From Plesiocystis pacifica SIR-1 (lineage in GTDB: Bacteria > Myxococcota_A > Polyangia > Nannocystales > Nannocystaceae): 47,308 nucleotides of DNA. The stretch lies in assembly GCF_000170895.1 (NCBI RefSeq), contig NZ_ABCS01000078.1, positions 1 through 47,308 on the forward strand. The letters run 5' to 3'. The position numbers and the translations under genes are program-made. Of this stretch, positions 15,309 through 23,387 are shown piece after piece (within the stretch, counting starts at the first letter, position 1; each line of letters starts with the position of its first letter). Below the pieces are notes generated by a model. It made no database searches. It was given only the letters and a program-made list of their open reading frames with translations, and was not told the origin of the DNA.

Positions 15309-17978
15309 ATGTCTGGCATCCCGTCTGCAATCGCTGCCCTCGGCCCGGGCGCCCTGCTCGCGGCCGAAACAATCCCCAACGAACAAGCGCTGGCCCTGGG
15401 TCCGACCCTGGGCTGGCTGGTGTTCGCCTGCGCCCTGCTCGTGATGGCCATCGCGGTCCTCGACGTCGAGCGGGTGCGCGCGTTTTGGTTGAGGACGGAA
15501 GATCCCCGCAGCCTCGGGGCCTTCCGCATCGTCTTCGCCCTCGTGTTGTTGCTGAACATCAACAACATGTGGGCCCACTTCGAGTTCCTGTTCACGGACG
15601 AGGGGCTCTACCTCGGCGACTCGGCCCGCCAGTACGGGGCCGGCAGGCAATTTTGGGGCTACGGCCTGGGCGGCGAAGGGGAGGCCGCCGGCTTCTTCGA
15701 CCTGAGCGCGGTGCTGTGGTGGGCCAAGGGCCCGCGCTACAGCCTGCTGCACTTTTGGGACTCGCCAGGCTTTTTCTGGGGCTACATCGCGGTCTTCGAG
15801 ATCGCCACGATCGCCTTCCTGCTCGGCTTTCGAACCCGGGCGATGGGCTTTTTGAGCCTGATCTTGACCCTGGGCTTGATGAACCGCAGCCCCATCTACC
15901 AGTCGGGCGCGGACGTGGTGTTCCGGGTGATGTTCGTCTACCTGGTGCTCTCGCGCTGCGGCCACGCCTACAGCATCGACAACTGGCTGCGCTGCCGAAA
16001 GCTGCGCCGCGCCGGTCGGCTGAGCGAGCGCGACGGCCCCGGTGAGGGGGCAGGCGCGATCGTCAGCGACGACGAGGGGAAGGACAGCGAGCAGCCTCGG
16101 GAGCTCGAGGCGATCTACCGGCGCATCCCGGCCTGGCCGCGGATGCTCATCCTCTTGCAGCTGGTGACGATCTACCTGTGGACCGGCTGCGCCAAGACGG
16201 GCTCGGTGTGGTCCAAGGGCGACTCGCTCTACTACGCCCTCAACCTCGACCACTTCTCGCGGGTGCCGACCCAGTACTTCGGCTACGTGTTCGGGACCAA
16301 CCTGTTTCGGATGATGACCTGGACCGTGCACTTTTGGCAGATGGGCTTTGGGCTCATGGTGCTCGGGCTGATCGTCCGCTGGGCGCGGCGCGAGGGCCTC
16401 GAGCGTCCGGAGCAGCCCTGGCGTCGCTGGGCGCTGCGGGCGTGCTGGCTGGGCCTGGCGCTGCTGGCCCTGGCGATCACCTGGGTCGGCCTGCCGGTCC
16501 ACATTCCCCCGGACGCCAAGCTGAGCCTGGGCGCGCTCCGTGGCCTGGTCGCGGGCGGCTGGCTGGTGTTCATCACCCTCTTCGCCCTCGGCTGGCGGCG
16601 GCTCCGGGATCGCCCCGTGGTCCTGCGCCTGCGCGGCCACGAGTGGACCTTGGATCTCGAGAGCTTCTGCACCGTGTTCCTCGGCCGCAAGCTGTGGCTG
16701 ACCCTCGGGCTGTTCTTTCACCTGCACATCCTCGTGCTCATGAACATCGGGATGTTCGCCCCGGTGATGATCGCCGTGTACATCGCCTGCCTCAACGGCA
16801 CCGAGGTCGCGGTCATCCTCCGCCGCCTCGGCATGGCCCTCGCCCGCCTGGGCGTGCCCGGCATGGCCGAGTGGGTCGTGCGCGGGGAGGCGATCACCCC
16901 CACGGAGTCGCTCGAGTTCATCCGAGAGCGCGAGGCCAAGGGCCTGCGGCGCGTCAGCCAGCCCCTCGTGGGCGCGCGCCTGCTGCCCGTCGGCGTGCTC
17001 GTTGCGAGCTTCGCGGGCGTCGTGGCCGGGGTCTTGGCTCGGGTCGAGGACGTCTCGTGGTGGGCCTGGCCGCTGGTCCTCGGCGTGGCTCTGCCCACGG
17101 CCTACGCCCTGGGCGGGCGCCTCGTCGGCGGCCGCGAAGGCACGAAGAGCAGCGACAGTGGCGACGCGAAGGACGGCTGGGTCTACGCCTACGGCGCGTT
17201 CGGCCGCGGGGTCGTCATGACCTTCGTCGCCGTCCACCTCGCGTGCGTGGCCGCCTGGTCGATCCCCGACAAGGACTGCACCCGCTCGTTCCGCGCGCCG
17301 GCCCGCGAGGTCGTCAAGCCGTGGATGTACCGGACCCAGACCCACCAGTCGTGGAACATGTTCGCCCCCAACCCCACGCGCTCGAACGTGTTCATGAAGG
17401 TGTTCGTCACCGACGCGGAGGGCGAGCTGTGGGACCTCTACACCGACGCGAACTCGCCGCGGAACAAGATCCAGCCGTGGTTCATCTACGACCGCATGGG
17501 CAAGATCACCCGTCGGGTCACCGGCAAGGGCAAGCACTACCAAAAGTGGGTCGCCCGCTACCACTGCCGGATGTGGGCCCTCGAGCACGACGGTGAGGTG
17601 CCCGAGGAGGTGATGATCATGAAGCAGTGGTATCGCGTGCCCTCGCCCGAGACCATGCGCAAGCGCGGGCCCTACCAGCCCGAGGACTACCTGGCCAAGC
17701 ACGGCCACCAAAAGGAGGTCTACACGGCCAAGTGCGCCACCGAGCCCGACGCCCAGCCCACCAACGAGCTGCGCCGCCGCCACGGTCTGCCCGAGGTCGA
17801 CGAGGCCACCATCCACCGGGCGACCAAGCGCCGGAGGCCGCGCTGGGACTCCCGCCAGGGGGTCGAGAGCAAGGTCCGCAAGGGTCGGGCGAAGGCGACC
17901 AAAGCCCTGCGTCAGGCCAAGCGCGAGGCCCAGCGCCACGCCTGGCAAACGCTCGGGGCTCAGCCTCCCCAGCGCTGA
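15309..17978 (+). CDS. HTTM domain protein (vitamin K-dependent gamma-carboxylase-like)
   Basis: An 889-aa polytopic membrane protein of the HTTM family, which is related to eukaryotic vitamin K gamma-glutamyl carboxylase and common in myxobacteria and planctomycetes. The N-terminal module (~65-310) has the typical order of an amphipathic start (DPRSLGAFRIVFALVLL), paired helices, FGFRTR-like LGFRTRAMGF and LYLWTGCAKTGSVWSKGD. A further membrane block follows at ~380-640. An HTTM-associated soluble tail then begins QTHQSWNMFAPNPTRSN and runs to a very basic Arg/Lys-rich C-terminus (~830-889). Carboxylase activity is unproven in bacterial members. It is preceded by a 49-aa membrane peptide and followed by a strong inverted repeat. 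Confidence 0.85.
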   Translation: MSGIPSAIAALGPGALLAAETIPNEQALALGPTLGWLVFACALLVMAIAVLDVERVRAFWLRTEDPRSLGAFRIVFALVLLLNINNMWAHFEFLFTDEGLYLGDSARQYGAGRQFWGYGLGGEGEAAGFFDLSAVLWWAKGPRYSLLHFWDSPGFFWGYIAVFEIATIAFLLGFRTRAMGFLSLILTLGLMNRSPIYQSGADVVFRVMFVYLVLSRCGHAYSIDNWLRCRKLRRAGRLSERDGPGEGAGAIVSDDEGKDSEQPRELEAIYRRIPAWPRMLILLQLVTIYLWTGCAKTGSVWSKGDSLYYALNLDHFSRVPTQYFGYVFGTNLFRMMTWTVHFWQMGFGLMVLGLIVRWARREGLERPEQPWRRWALRACWLGLALLALAITWVGLPVHIPPDAKLSLGALRGLVAGGWLVFITLFALGWRRLRDRPVVLRLRGHEWTLDLESFCTVFLGRKLWLTLGLFFHLHILVLMNIGMFAPVMIAVYIACLNGTEVAVILRRLGMALARLGVPGMAEWVVRGEAITPTESLEFIREREAKGLRRVSQPLVGARLLPVGVLVASFAGVVAGVLARVEDVSWWAWPLVLGVALPTAYALGGRLVGGREGTKSSDSGDAKDGWVYAYGAFGRGVVMTFVAVHLACVAAWSIPDKDCTRSFRAPAREVVKPWMYRTQTHQSWNMFAPNPTRSNVFMKVFVTDAEGELWDLYTDANSPRNKIQPWFIYDRMGKITRRVTGKGKHYQKWVARYHCRMWALEHDGEVPEEVMIMKQWYRVPSPETMRKRGPYQPEDYLAKHGHQKEVYTAKCATEPDAQPTNELRRRHGLPEVDEATIHRATKRRRPRWDSRQGVESKVRKGRAKATKALRQAKREAQRHAWQTLGAQPPQR

Positions 17979-17998
17979 GCGCTCGCGCCCGAAGCGAG

Positions 17999-18031
17999 GA
18001 GCCCCCCGCCGACGACGTCGACGGGGGGCTC
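17999..18031. terminator. hairpin between convergent genes
   Basis: GAGCCCCCCG (17999-18008) and CGGGGGGCTC (18022-18031) are perfect 10-bp inverted arms with a 13-nt loop. The structure lies between the HTTM stop and the convergent VWA gene stop. There is no U-tract, but position and stability suggest a bidirectional transcription end. Confidence 0.65.
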
Positions 18032-18049
18032 GACACGTGGGACTAGCCA

Positions 18050-19186
18050 CTAGCCGATCGGCTCGTACTCGTCGCAGGTGCTCTCGATCAGGTCCACGGC
18101 CTGCTCGAAGAAGTCGGTGTAGTTGGCCTCGCACACCGAGCCCTCGATGTGGTTGGGGAAGTAGTTGACGAACTCGCGGATCTTCGCGGGATCCTGGGAC
18201 TCGGCCGGGCAGATGCCCTCCTGGTCGTTGATGAGCCCGAGGGTAACCACGCCCGAGCCGTCGCCGATCTTCTGGGCGACGACGTTTTGGTACCAGCCCG
18301 CCGCGGTGCCGGGGGAGTCCGTGTCTTCTTCGTCGGTGATGATGGTCAACACCAGCACGGCGTCGTCGCGCAGGAAGCCCGAGTTGCAGCCGCCGGGGCC
18401 GTTGAGGGTCGGGCCGATGGCCTGGGTGAGCGCGGCCATGGGGCGCTCGCTGTTGTCGCCGTCGGTGCCCACGGAGGCGATGCAGTTGAACTTCTGGGGC
18501 AGGGCGTTGAAGTCCTCCTGCGGGGTGATGAAGCGCTGGCCGCCGGCGAGGTCACAGAACTCGTTCGAGGCGTCGTCCCCGAGGGGGAAGGTGACGCCGC
18601 TGCCGAGGGTCTCGTCGCACACCGAGGGCGCGCCCGCGCAGCCGTCGATGCCGTCGAACACGCACAGGAAGGGGAAGAAGTTGCACTCGATCTGGCAGTC
18701 GTTCCAGTAGGCGTCGGTGTCGACGACCATGATGTGGTAGCTGTCGACGTCGGCGATGGTCTCTTGGATCTTCGCAATGAAGCCCGGGAAGCTGGCGATC
18801 AGGTTGGCCTGGTTGTCGCCCATGGACCCCGAGTTGTCGATCACGAACAGGAAGTCGATGGCCGCGCAGCCCGTGTTCCCTGCGCCGTCGTCGGCCGACT
18901 GTTGACCCTCCTCGTCCGAGGGCAGGGTGTCGAGCTTGACCCCGCCGGTGGTGGTCTCCTCGGCCTCGTCCTCGCCGTCCATCGGCGTGTCGTCGTTGCT
19001 GTCGTTGTCGTCGCCGGCCTCGTCGGTGTCGCCCGAGTTGCTGTTGCTGTCGCCGCCCCCGAGGGTGATGGTCGAGGGGCCGTCACCGAAGGTTTCGCCG
19101 CCCGTGCCCGAGTCCGAGCAGGCCGTCGCGGCGAGAACGAGGGCGAGGGTCGAGACGAGGGGAGGGAGCGAGTTGAGGCGATACAT
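18050..19186 (-). CDS. von Willebrand factor A domain lipoprotein
   Basis: A 378-aa predicted lipoprotein. The signal peptide ends in the lipobox LAATAC. A long acidic Gly/Ser/Asp/Thr linker (~25-95) leads into a VWA domain with a MIDAS start FLFVIDNSGSMGDNQ (DxSxS), so it should bind a divalent metal and a protein ligand at the cell surface or in the periplasm. Many cysteines (NDCQIECNFFPFLC, GCAGAPSVCDE) suggest disulfides. DEEDTDSPGTAAGWYQNVV resembles VWA lipoproteins common in Nannocystis relatives. The ATG at 19186 is chosen because it places the signal peptide at the N-terminus; the frame is open 54 bp further. Function unknown; adhesion or complex assembly is plausible. Confidence 0.83.
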   Translation of the reverse strand: MYRLNSLPPLVSTLALVLAATACSDSGTGGETFGDGPSTITLGGGDSNSNSGDTDEAGDDNDSNDDTPMDGEDEAEETTTGGVKLDTLPSDEEGQQSADDGAGNTGCAAIDFLFVIDNSGSMGDNQANLIASFPGFIAKIQETIADVDSYHIMVVDTDAYWNDCQIECNFFPFLCVFDGIDGCAGAPSVCDETLGSGVTFPLGDDASNEFCDLAGGQRFITPQEDFNALPQKFNCIASVGTDGDNSERPMAALTQAIGPTLNGPGGCNSGFLRDDAVLVLTIITDEEDTDSPGTAAGWYQNVVAQKIGDGSGVVTLGLINDQEGICPAESQDPAKIREFVNYFPNHIEGSVCEANYTDFFEQAVDLIESTCDEYEPIG

Positions 19187-19281
19187 CGTCGTTTTTCCAG
19201 TGCTCAGAGCGTTTATAGAGTGGGACGGGCGCGCCACCATACTCGGGATCGGGGACCGTCGTTGTCAAGGGCGGGCGCCGC

Positions 19282-19848
19282 TCAGCGCAATCGCAAAAGC
19301 GCAAATCGAAGCGCACGGAGGCGACGGAGCATGCCTCGGTCATCTCGGCGGTAGGCGTGAGCTTCAGCTTCCGCCTCGGCGATGTAGGCTGCGACACGGT
19401 CGCTACTCAGGCCGAGGGCGTCGCCGAGCTCGCGGGCCCGCGCGCGCTCGGTGTCCTTTAGCTCGTCGACGGCGGCGAGTGCCAGGGCGCCGATGAGCAA
19501 GAAGGGCCCGCGGATGCTCCCAGGCTCGATGAGCGCGACGACGTGTTCGCGCCGGACGTCGCTGACGTCGAAGGCCAGGAGGTGATCCTGGACGTCCTCG
19601 GGCATGTGGTAGCGGGCGAGGATGTCCTGGAGGCAGCGGCGCTCGGGGGCCGAGAGCTTGCCGTTGGCATCGGCCGCGATCCACTTCGCCGCCTTGAGCA
19701 GGTTGAGCTCGTCCTCGAGGCTCAGCGCTTCGCCGATCGCCTCGCGGGCGTGGGCGTGGACGGCCTCCTCGGCGGCCTCGAGGGTCTCATCGTCGAGGCG
19801 GTCGAGCAGGGAGGTCGTCGACGCGAGGATGGGGTTGTCCGCGACCAT
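19282..19848 (-). CDS. TerB-like / uncharacterised helical protein
   Basis: A 188-aa helical protein without signal peptide. LLKAAKWIAADANGKLSAPERRCLQDILARY (~50-80) resembles the TerB-like tellurite-resistance fold, where an Asp-Gly pair between helices is typical (here DANGKLS). The C-terminus is Arg/Leu-rich. The ATG at 19848 follows sequence with weak ribosome-site character; the frame runs on upstream antisense to the sulfotransferase gene, where it is presumably not coding. Role unknown; TerB-like domains occur in stress and membrane-associated proteins. Confidence 0.6.
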   Translation of the reverse strand: MVADNPILASTTSLLDRLDDETLEAAEEAVHAHAREAIGEALSLEDELNLLKAAKWIAADANGKLSAPERRCLQDILARYHMPEDVQDHLLAFDVSDVRREHVVALIEPGSIRGPFLLIGALALAAVDELKDTERARARELGDALGLSSDRVAAYIAEAEAEAHAYRRDDRGMLRRLRALRFALLRLR

Positions 19849-19993
19849 GATCGGCAAGGCTCGGCGCGAGAGTATCAGGCCTCGTCTCGCCCCGGCGGAC
19901 CGCCGTTCACGCGCTCTACCCAGCGCGCCGTCGAGGCGGCACGATGGCCGGGTGCCGAAGCGTAGCCTGAGCCAGCCCCCGCCCTTGTTGAGC

Positions 19994-20911
19994 ATGATGA
20001 CGCCGCTCCAGGTGATCCTCCGGAGCGCGCGGGCCGTGGGCCAGGGGCCGCGCGCGTTGACCGTGCTGCTCCAGCGCATGACCTCCAAGGACCGCAAGCC
20101 GGAGGTCTTCGCCGGGCACCGGCCGGCCGCGCGCGACGTGTTCGTGGCCTGCTTCTCCAAGTCGGGGACGAACTGGGCGATGCAGCTGGTCGTGCAGATC
20201 GCCCACCGGGGGGCGGCGCAGTTCGAGCACGTCCACGACCTCGTCGCCTGGCCCGACTCGCGCTTCCCGGGGATCGTCGCCCTCGACGATCCGGCCCCAG
20301 CCGCGGGCGCCCCGACGGGGCTGCGGGCGATCAAGACCGCGCTCGAGGCCGACTACGTCCCCTACGGCCCGGAGGCCAAGTACGTCTCGGTGATCCGCGA
20401 CCCCAAGGACGTGTGCGTCTCGGCCTACTACTTCCTCACCGGCGTGTTCGGCCTGCGCGGGCACGTCGGGCTCGACGCCTGGGTCGACCTGGCGCTCGAG
20501 CCCGGGAGCTTCCTGACGACCTGGCCGGGGCACCTGGCCGGCTACTGGGCGATGCGCGACCGGCCCAACGTCTGCGTGCTCGAGTTCGCGGCGATGAAGC
20601 GGGAGCTCGGCGCGGCCGTCGACGCCATCGCCGAGGTCATGGGCGTCGCCCTCGCGCCCGCCGAGCGGGCCGAGGTCATCCGCCGCGGGGGCTTCGACTA
20701 CATGAAGGCCCACGAGGCCCAGTTCGCGCCGCCGCGGCTGCCCTTGCTGACCGGCAAGCAGCGCGGCGAGATGGTCCGCTCGGGCAAGGCCGGCTCCAGC
20801 AAGCAAGAGCTCAGCGCCGCCCAGGCCCAGCGCATCGACGCCATGGTCCTCGAGGGCCTCGACGCGCTCGGCTGCGACTTCCCCTACGCCGAGCGCTTCA
20901 TGGCGGGCTGA
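19994..20911 (+). CDS. sulfotransferase domain protein
   Basis: A 305-aa cytosolic-type sulfotransferase, predicted to move sulfate from PAPS to a hydroxyl or amine of a small molecule. The 5'-phosphosulfate-binding loop reads FVACFSKSGTNWAMQL, matching the PKSGTTW-type motif. The 3'-phosphate site reads YVSVIRDPKDVCVSAYYF. A C-terminal GKAGSSKQEL fits the RKGxxGDWK-type region loosely. Two adjacent ATGs (19994, 19997) are the likely start; a GTG at 19952 is an alternative. Convergent and divergent neighbours give no pathway. The acceptor is unknown; myxobacterial natural product or lipid sulfation is possible. Confidence 0.82.
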   Translation: MMTPLQVILRSARAVGQGPRALTVLLQRMTSKDRKPEVFAGHRPAARDVFVACFSKSGTNWAMQLVVQIAHRGAAQFEHVHDLVAWPDSRFPGIVALDDPAPAAGAPTGLRAIKTALEADYVPYGPEAKYVSVIRDPKDVCVSAYYFLTGVFGLRGHVGLDAWVDLALEPGSFLTTWPGHLAGYWAMRDRPNVCVLEFAAMKRELGAAVDAIAEVMGVALAPAERAEVIRRGGFDYMKAHEAQFAPPRLPLLTGKQRGEMVRSGKAGSSKQELSAAQAQRIDAMVLEGLDALGCDFPYAERFMAG

Positions 20912-20958
20912 GCAGCGCCCCGGGGCCATATCGGGGCTCTCGCCCATTTGATCGCTTG

Positions 20959-20992
20959 ACTTCTAAGTTAAACGTCTGTTTAACTTAGAAGT
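20959..20992. promoter_or_regulatory. TetR operator overlapping the start codon
   Basis: ACTTCTAAGTTAAAC (20959-20973) and its exact inverse GTTTAACTTAGAAGT (20978-20992) are 15-bp arms separated by GTCT. The element is AT-rich against a GC-rich background, and its last two bases are the first two of the GTG start of the adjacent tetR gene. A repressor bound here would block both transcription start and early elongation. Assignment to the adjacent TetR protein is by position. Confidence 0.85.
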
Positions 20993-21683
20993 GGCTGGAT
21001 CGCGACGCCCCCCGACGCGCAGAGACGGAGATGCTCGCCGAGGCGCGCTGCTCGAGGCCGCCCTCGAGCTGTTCGCCGAGCGTGGCTACGCCGGCGCGAG
21101 CGCCCGAGCCATCACGAGCCGCGCGAACGCCAACGTCGCGGCGATCAAGTACTACTTCGGGGACAAGGCTGGGCTGTATCACGCCGCGCTCGAGCTCGCC
21201 CATGCGCGGATGCTCGCGGCGGTACCCGACAGCGCGGAGCGCAGCGAGGATCCCGAGCAGGCGCTGCGCGACTGGTACGAGTCGCGCATGCGGGTCGCCG
21301 TCCGGGTCCACGTCGACGGGGACCCGGCGGCGCGGCTGCTGGTTCGCACGGCGAGCGAGGCCGCGATCGTCCCGCAGCTCGACGCCTTCGTCGGGCGCGC
21401 CAGCCAGGCGATGCAGGCCGAGCTCGAGGTCCTGCTCGCGCGCCTCGACTCGAGCGCGGACGCAGCGTCGGTCGAAGGCGCCGCCCGCCTGCTGCTGTTC
21501 TTCGGGACGCACCTCGCGGAGGACGCCGCGGCGCTCGAGCGCTTCGGGCTCTCGCTGCCCCGGGGGGGCGCCGAGCTCGACGACTTCCTCGAGCGGACCT
21601 GGACCTTCCTGCGGGCGGGTGTCCTCGCCGCCTTGTCCCAGCCCACGCCCTCCAAGCCCCCAGAGCCCCCAACCTCGCCATGA
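20991..21683 (+). CDS. TetR/AcrR family transcriptional regulator (CecR-like)
   Basis: A 230-aa TetR repressor. The HTH occupies ~18-65 (ALLEAALELFAERGYAGASA then AITSRANANVAAIKYYFGDKAGLYHAALE). NVAAIKYYFGDK is typical of the CecR/YbiH-type subgroup, which has a large C-terminal dimerisation domain (~90-215 here). The GTG start at 20991 sits inside a perfect 15-bp palindrome, so strong autoregulation is expected. There is little room for a conventional ribosome site outside the palindrome, and the message may be leaderless. Its TGA overlaps the ATG of the copper monooxygenase gene (ATGA), so that protein is probably the regulated product. Confidence 0.87.
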   Translation: MAGSRRPPTRRDGDARRGALLEAALELFAERGYAGASARAITSRANANVAAIKYYFGDKAGLYHAALELAHARMLAAVPDSAERSEDPEQALRDWYESRMRVAVRVHVDGDPAARLLVRTASEAAIVPQLDAFVGRASQAMQAELEVLLARLDSSADAASVEGAARLLLFFGTHLAEDAAALERFGLSLPRGGAELDDFLERTWTFLRAGVLAALSQPTPSKPPEPPTSP

Positions 21684-23329
21684 AGTCCAGCCTCCCCTCA
21701 CCGCTCACCCTCGTCACCCTCTTTGCGCTCTCGCTGGCCTCGACGGCTTGCAAGCCCGCGACCTCGGACCCGCAGGAGTCCGACGCGGAGGCCTCGACCT
21801 ACTACCGCGACGTGCAGCCGATCATCGCGGCGGAGTGCGGGGGCTGCCACCAGGCCGGCGGCCTCGGCCCGATGGAGCTGTCGACCTACGAGCAGCTCGT
21901 GAACTTCGCCGAGCTCGTGGACGAGTCGATCCGCGCGGGGAGCATGCCGCCTTGGCAGCCCGATCCGGACTGCCGCAGCTTCGCGGGGGAGCGGAGGATG
22001 AGCGAGGAGGACAAGCAGACGGTGCTGACTTGGATCGAGCAGGGCATGGCCGAGGGCGATCCGGCTGACGCGACGCCCGTCGAGCCCCCAACGCTCGAGC
22101 TGGAGGGGGTCACCGAGGTGGTCTGGTCCGCGCAGCCCTACACCCCCGACGCCAGCACGCCCGACGACTACCACTGCCTGGTCATGGACATCGACTTCGC
22201 GGACGAGACCTACCTGACCGGCTACCAGGTCGTGCCAGGGGACCCGGCCGTCGTCCACCACATCATCTTCTACCTGGTGCCCCCGAGCGGCGCCGACTCG
22301 CTGCTCGCCGCGGACGCGGCCTCCCCCGAGCCTGGCTACGCGTGCTTCGGCAGCTCCGGGCACGGCGGACAGCCGATGGGGGTGTGGGCGCCCGGGGGCC
22401 TGCCTGTCCAGTTCCCGGACGACTCGGCCTTCGTCGTCGAGCCGGGCTCGAAGCTGGTCGCGCAGATGCACTACTTCACCGGGGGGGGCGTCGCATCGCC
22501 CGACGACTCGCAGCTGCAGCTGGCGACGAGGGCGGAGGCGCCGGGGCTGCGCGTGTCCATGCCCCTGCTCTCGGGCTTCTTCGACATCCCCGCCGACGAC
22601 CCGGCCTACACCGTCGAGTTCAGCCTCGAGATCGACGACCCGCAGACCAAGCAGATCTTCTCCGTCATGCCCCACATGCACCTGCTCGGGCGGCGCATCG
22701 ACCTGCACCGCGAGCGCGACGGGGAGCAGACCTGCATCGCGCGCATCGACGACTGGGACTTCGACTGGCAGCAGTTCTACGACCTCGAGCTCGGCGACTT
22801 CGTCGAGGTCCGAGCGGGCGACACCCTGCGCTACTCGTGCACCTTCGACAACTCGGCGGCCAACCAGCCGATCGTCGACGGCGAGCAGCGGACGCCCGGG
22901 CCCGTCGCGGTCGGCGAGGGCACCCTCGACGAGATGTGCCTGCACGTCGTCGCGATGGTCGAGCCCTACGTCGAAGCGGAGCCGACCGCGGCCTGCCCGG
23001 GCATGCTCGAGTGCGCCGAGCAGAGTTGCCAGCCCGAGGACGGCCTGTGCTTCCTCGACTGCAGCGAGCAAGAGCCGAGCGCGTGCGGGGACTGCCTGCT
23101 GCCGGCGCTAAACGGCTGCGGCCAGGCCTTTTGCCCCGACGAGGCCGACGCGGTCGTCGGGTGCCTGGCGCTGAACTGCGAGGCAGACTTCACCGACGTG
23201 GCGGCTGTCCGCGACTGCCTCGCGGGCGTGTGCGCGGCCGAGTTCCAGGCGAGCTGGGCGTGCTACTCGCCGCACTTGTACGCTGGCGAGTGCGACGCCC
23301 AGTTCGGGCCCTGCGGGCTCGAGTTCTAG
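21680..23329 (+). CDS. PHM/DBH-like copper monooxygenase lipoprotein with CxxCH site
   Basis: A 549-aa predicted lipoprotein (lipobox ASTAC, Cys24). Residues 40-130 are a cytochrome-like module with CGGCH (53-57) and SMPPWQPD, typical of heme-binding regions paired with copper monooxygenases. The rest follows the copper type II ascorbate-dependent monooxygenase layout. VHHII (H193, H194) and AQMHYF (H264) match the CuH site; MPHMHLLGRR (H332, H334) with Met419 in LDEMC matches the CuM site. All copper ligands of the PHM/DBH type thus seem present. A Cys-rich tail of ~110 residues (~435-549) has repeats of C-x(3)-C spacing and no assigned role. Probably an O2-dependent hydroxylase outside the membrane; substrate unknown. 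Coupled to the upstream TetR gene by ATGA. Confidence 0.84.
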   Translation: MKSSLPSPLTLVTLFALSLASTACKPATSDPQESDAEASTYYRDVQPIIAAECGGCHQAGGLGPMELSTYEQLVNFAELVDESIRAGSMPPWQPDPDCRSFAGERRMSEEDKQTVLTWIEQGMAEGDPADATPVEPPTLELEGVTEVVWSAQPYTPDASTPDDYHCLVMDIDFADETYLTGYQVVPGDPAVVHHIIFYLVPPSGADSLLAADAASPEPGYACFGSSGHGGQPMGVWAPGGLPVQFPDDSAFVVEPGSKLVAQMHYFTGGGVASPDDSQLQLATRAEAPGLRVSMPLLSGFFDIPADDPAYTVEFSLEIDDPQTKQIFSVMPHMHLLGRRIDLHRERDGEQTCIARIDDWDFDWQQFYDLELGDFVEVRAGDTLRYSCTFDNSAANQPIVDGEQRTPGPVAVGEGTLDEMCLHVVAMVEPYVEAEPTAACPGMLECAEQSCQPEDGLCFLDCSEQEPSACGDCLLPALNGCGQAFCPDEADAVVGCLALNCEADFTDVAAVRDCLAGVCAAEFQASWACYSPHLYAGECDAQFGPCGLEF

Positions 23330-23387
23330 CTAGACGGCTCAGCCCGCATCGGAGGGACGAGCGGAGCGCGACGAAGCCGGGGCGAGG

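Noticed and set aside
15189..18134. A 981-codon open frame antisense to the HTTM gene
   Set aside because: It is a shadow frame of GC-rich coding sequence; its translation is low-complexity Ala/His/Gln/Leu with no domain, whereas the plus strand encodes a recognisable HTTM protein.
23348..23385. Possible third, degenerate copy of repeat B between two convergent genes (GAGCGGAGCGCGACGAAG)
   Set aside because: Only about 20 bp resemble the B core and the flanking hairpins are absent, so chance similarity in GC-rich DNA cannot be excluded.
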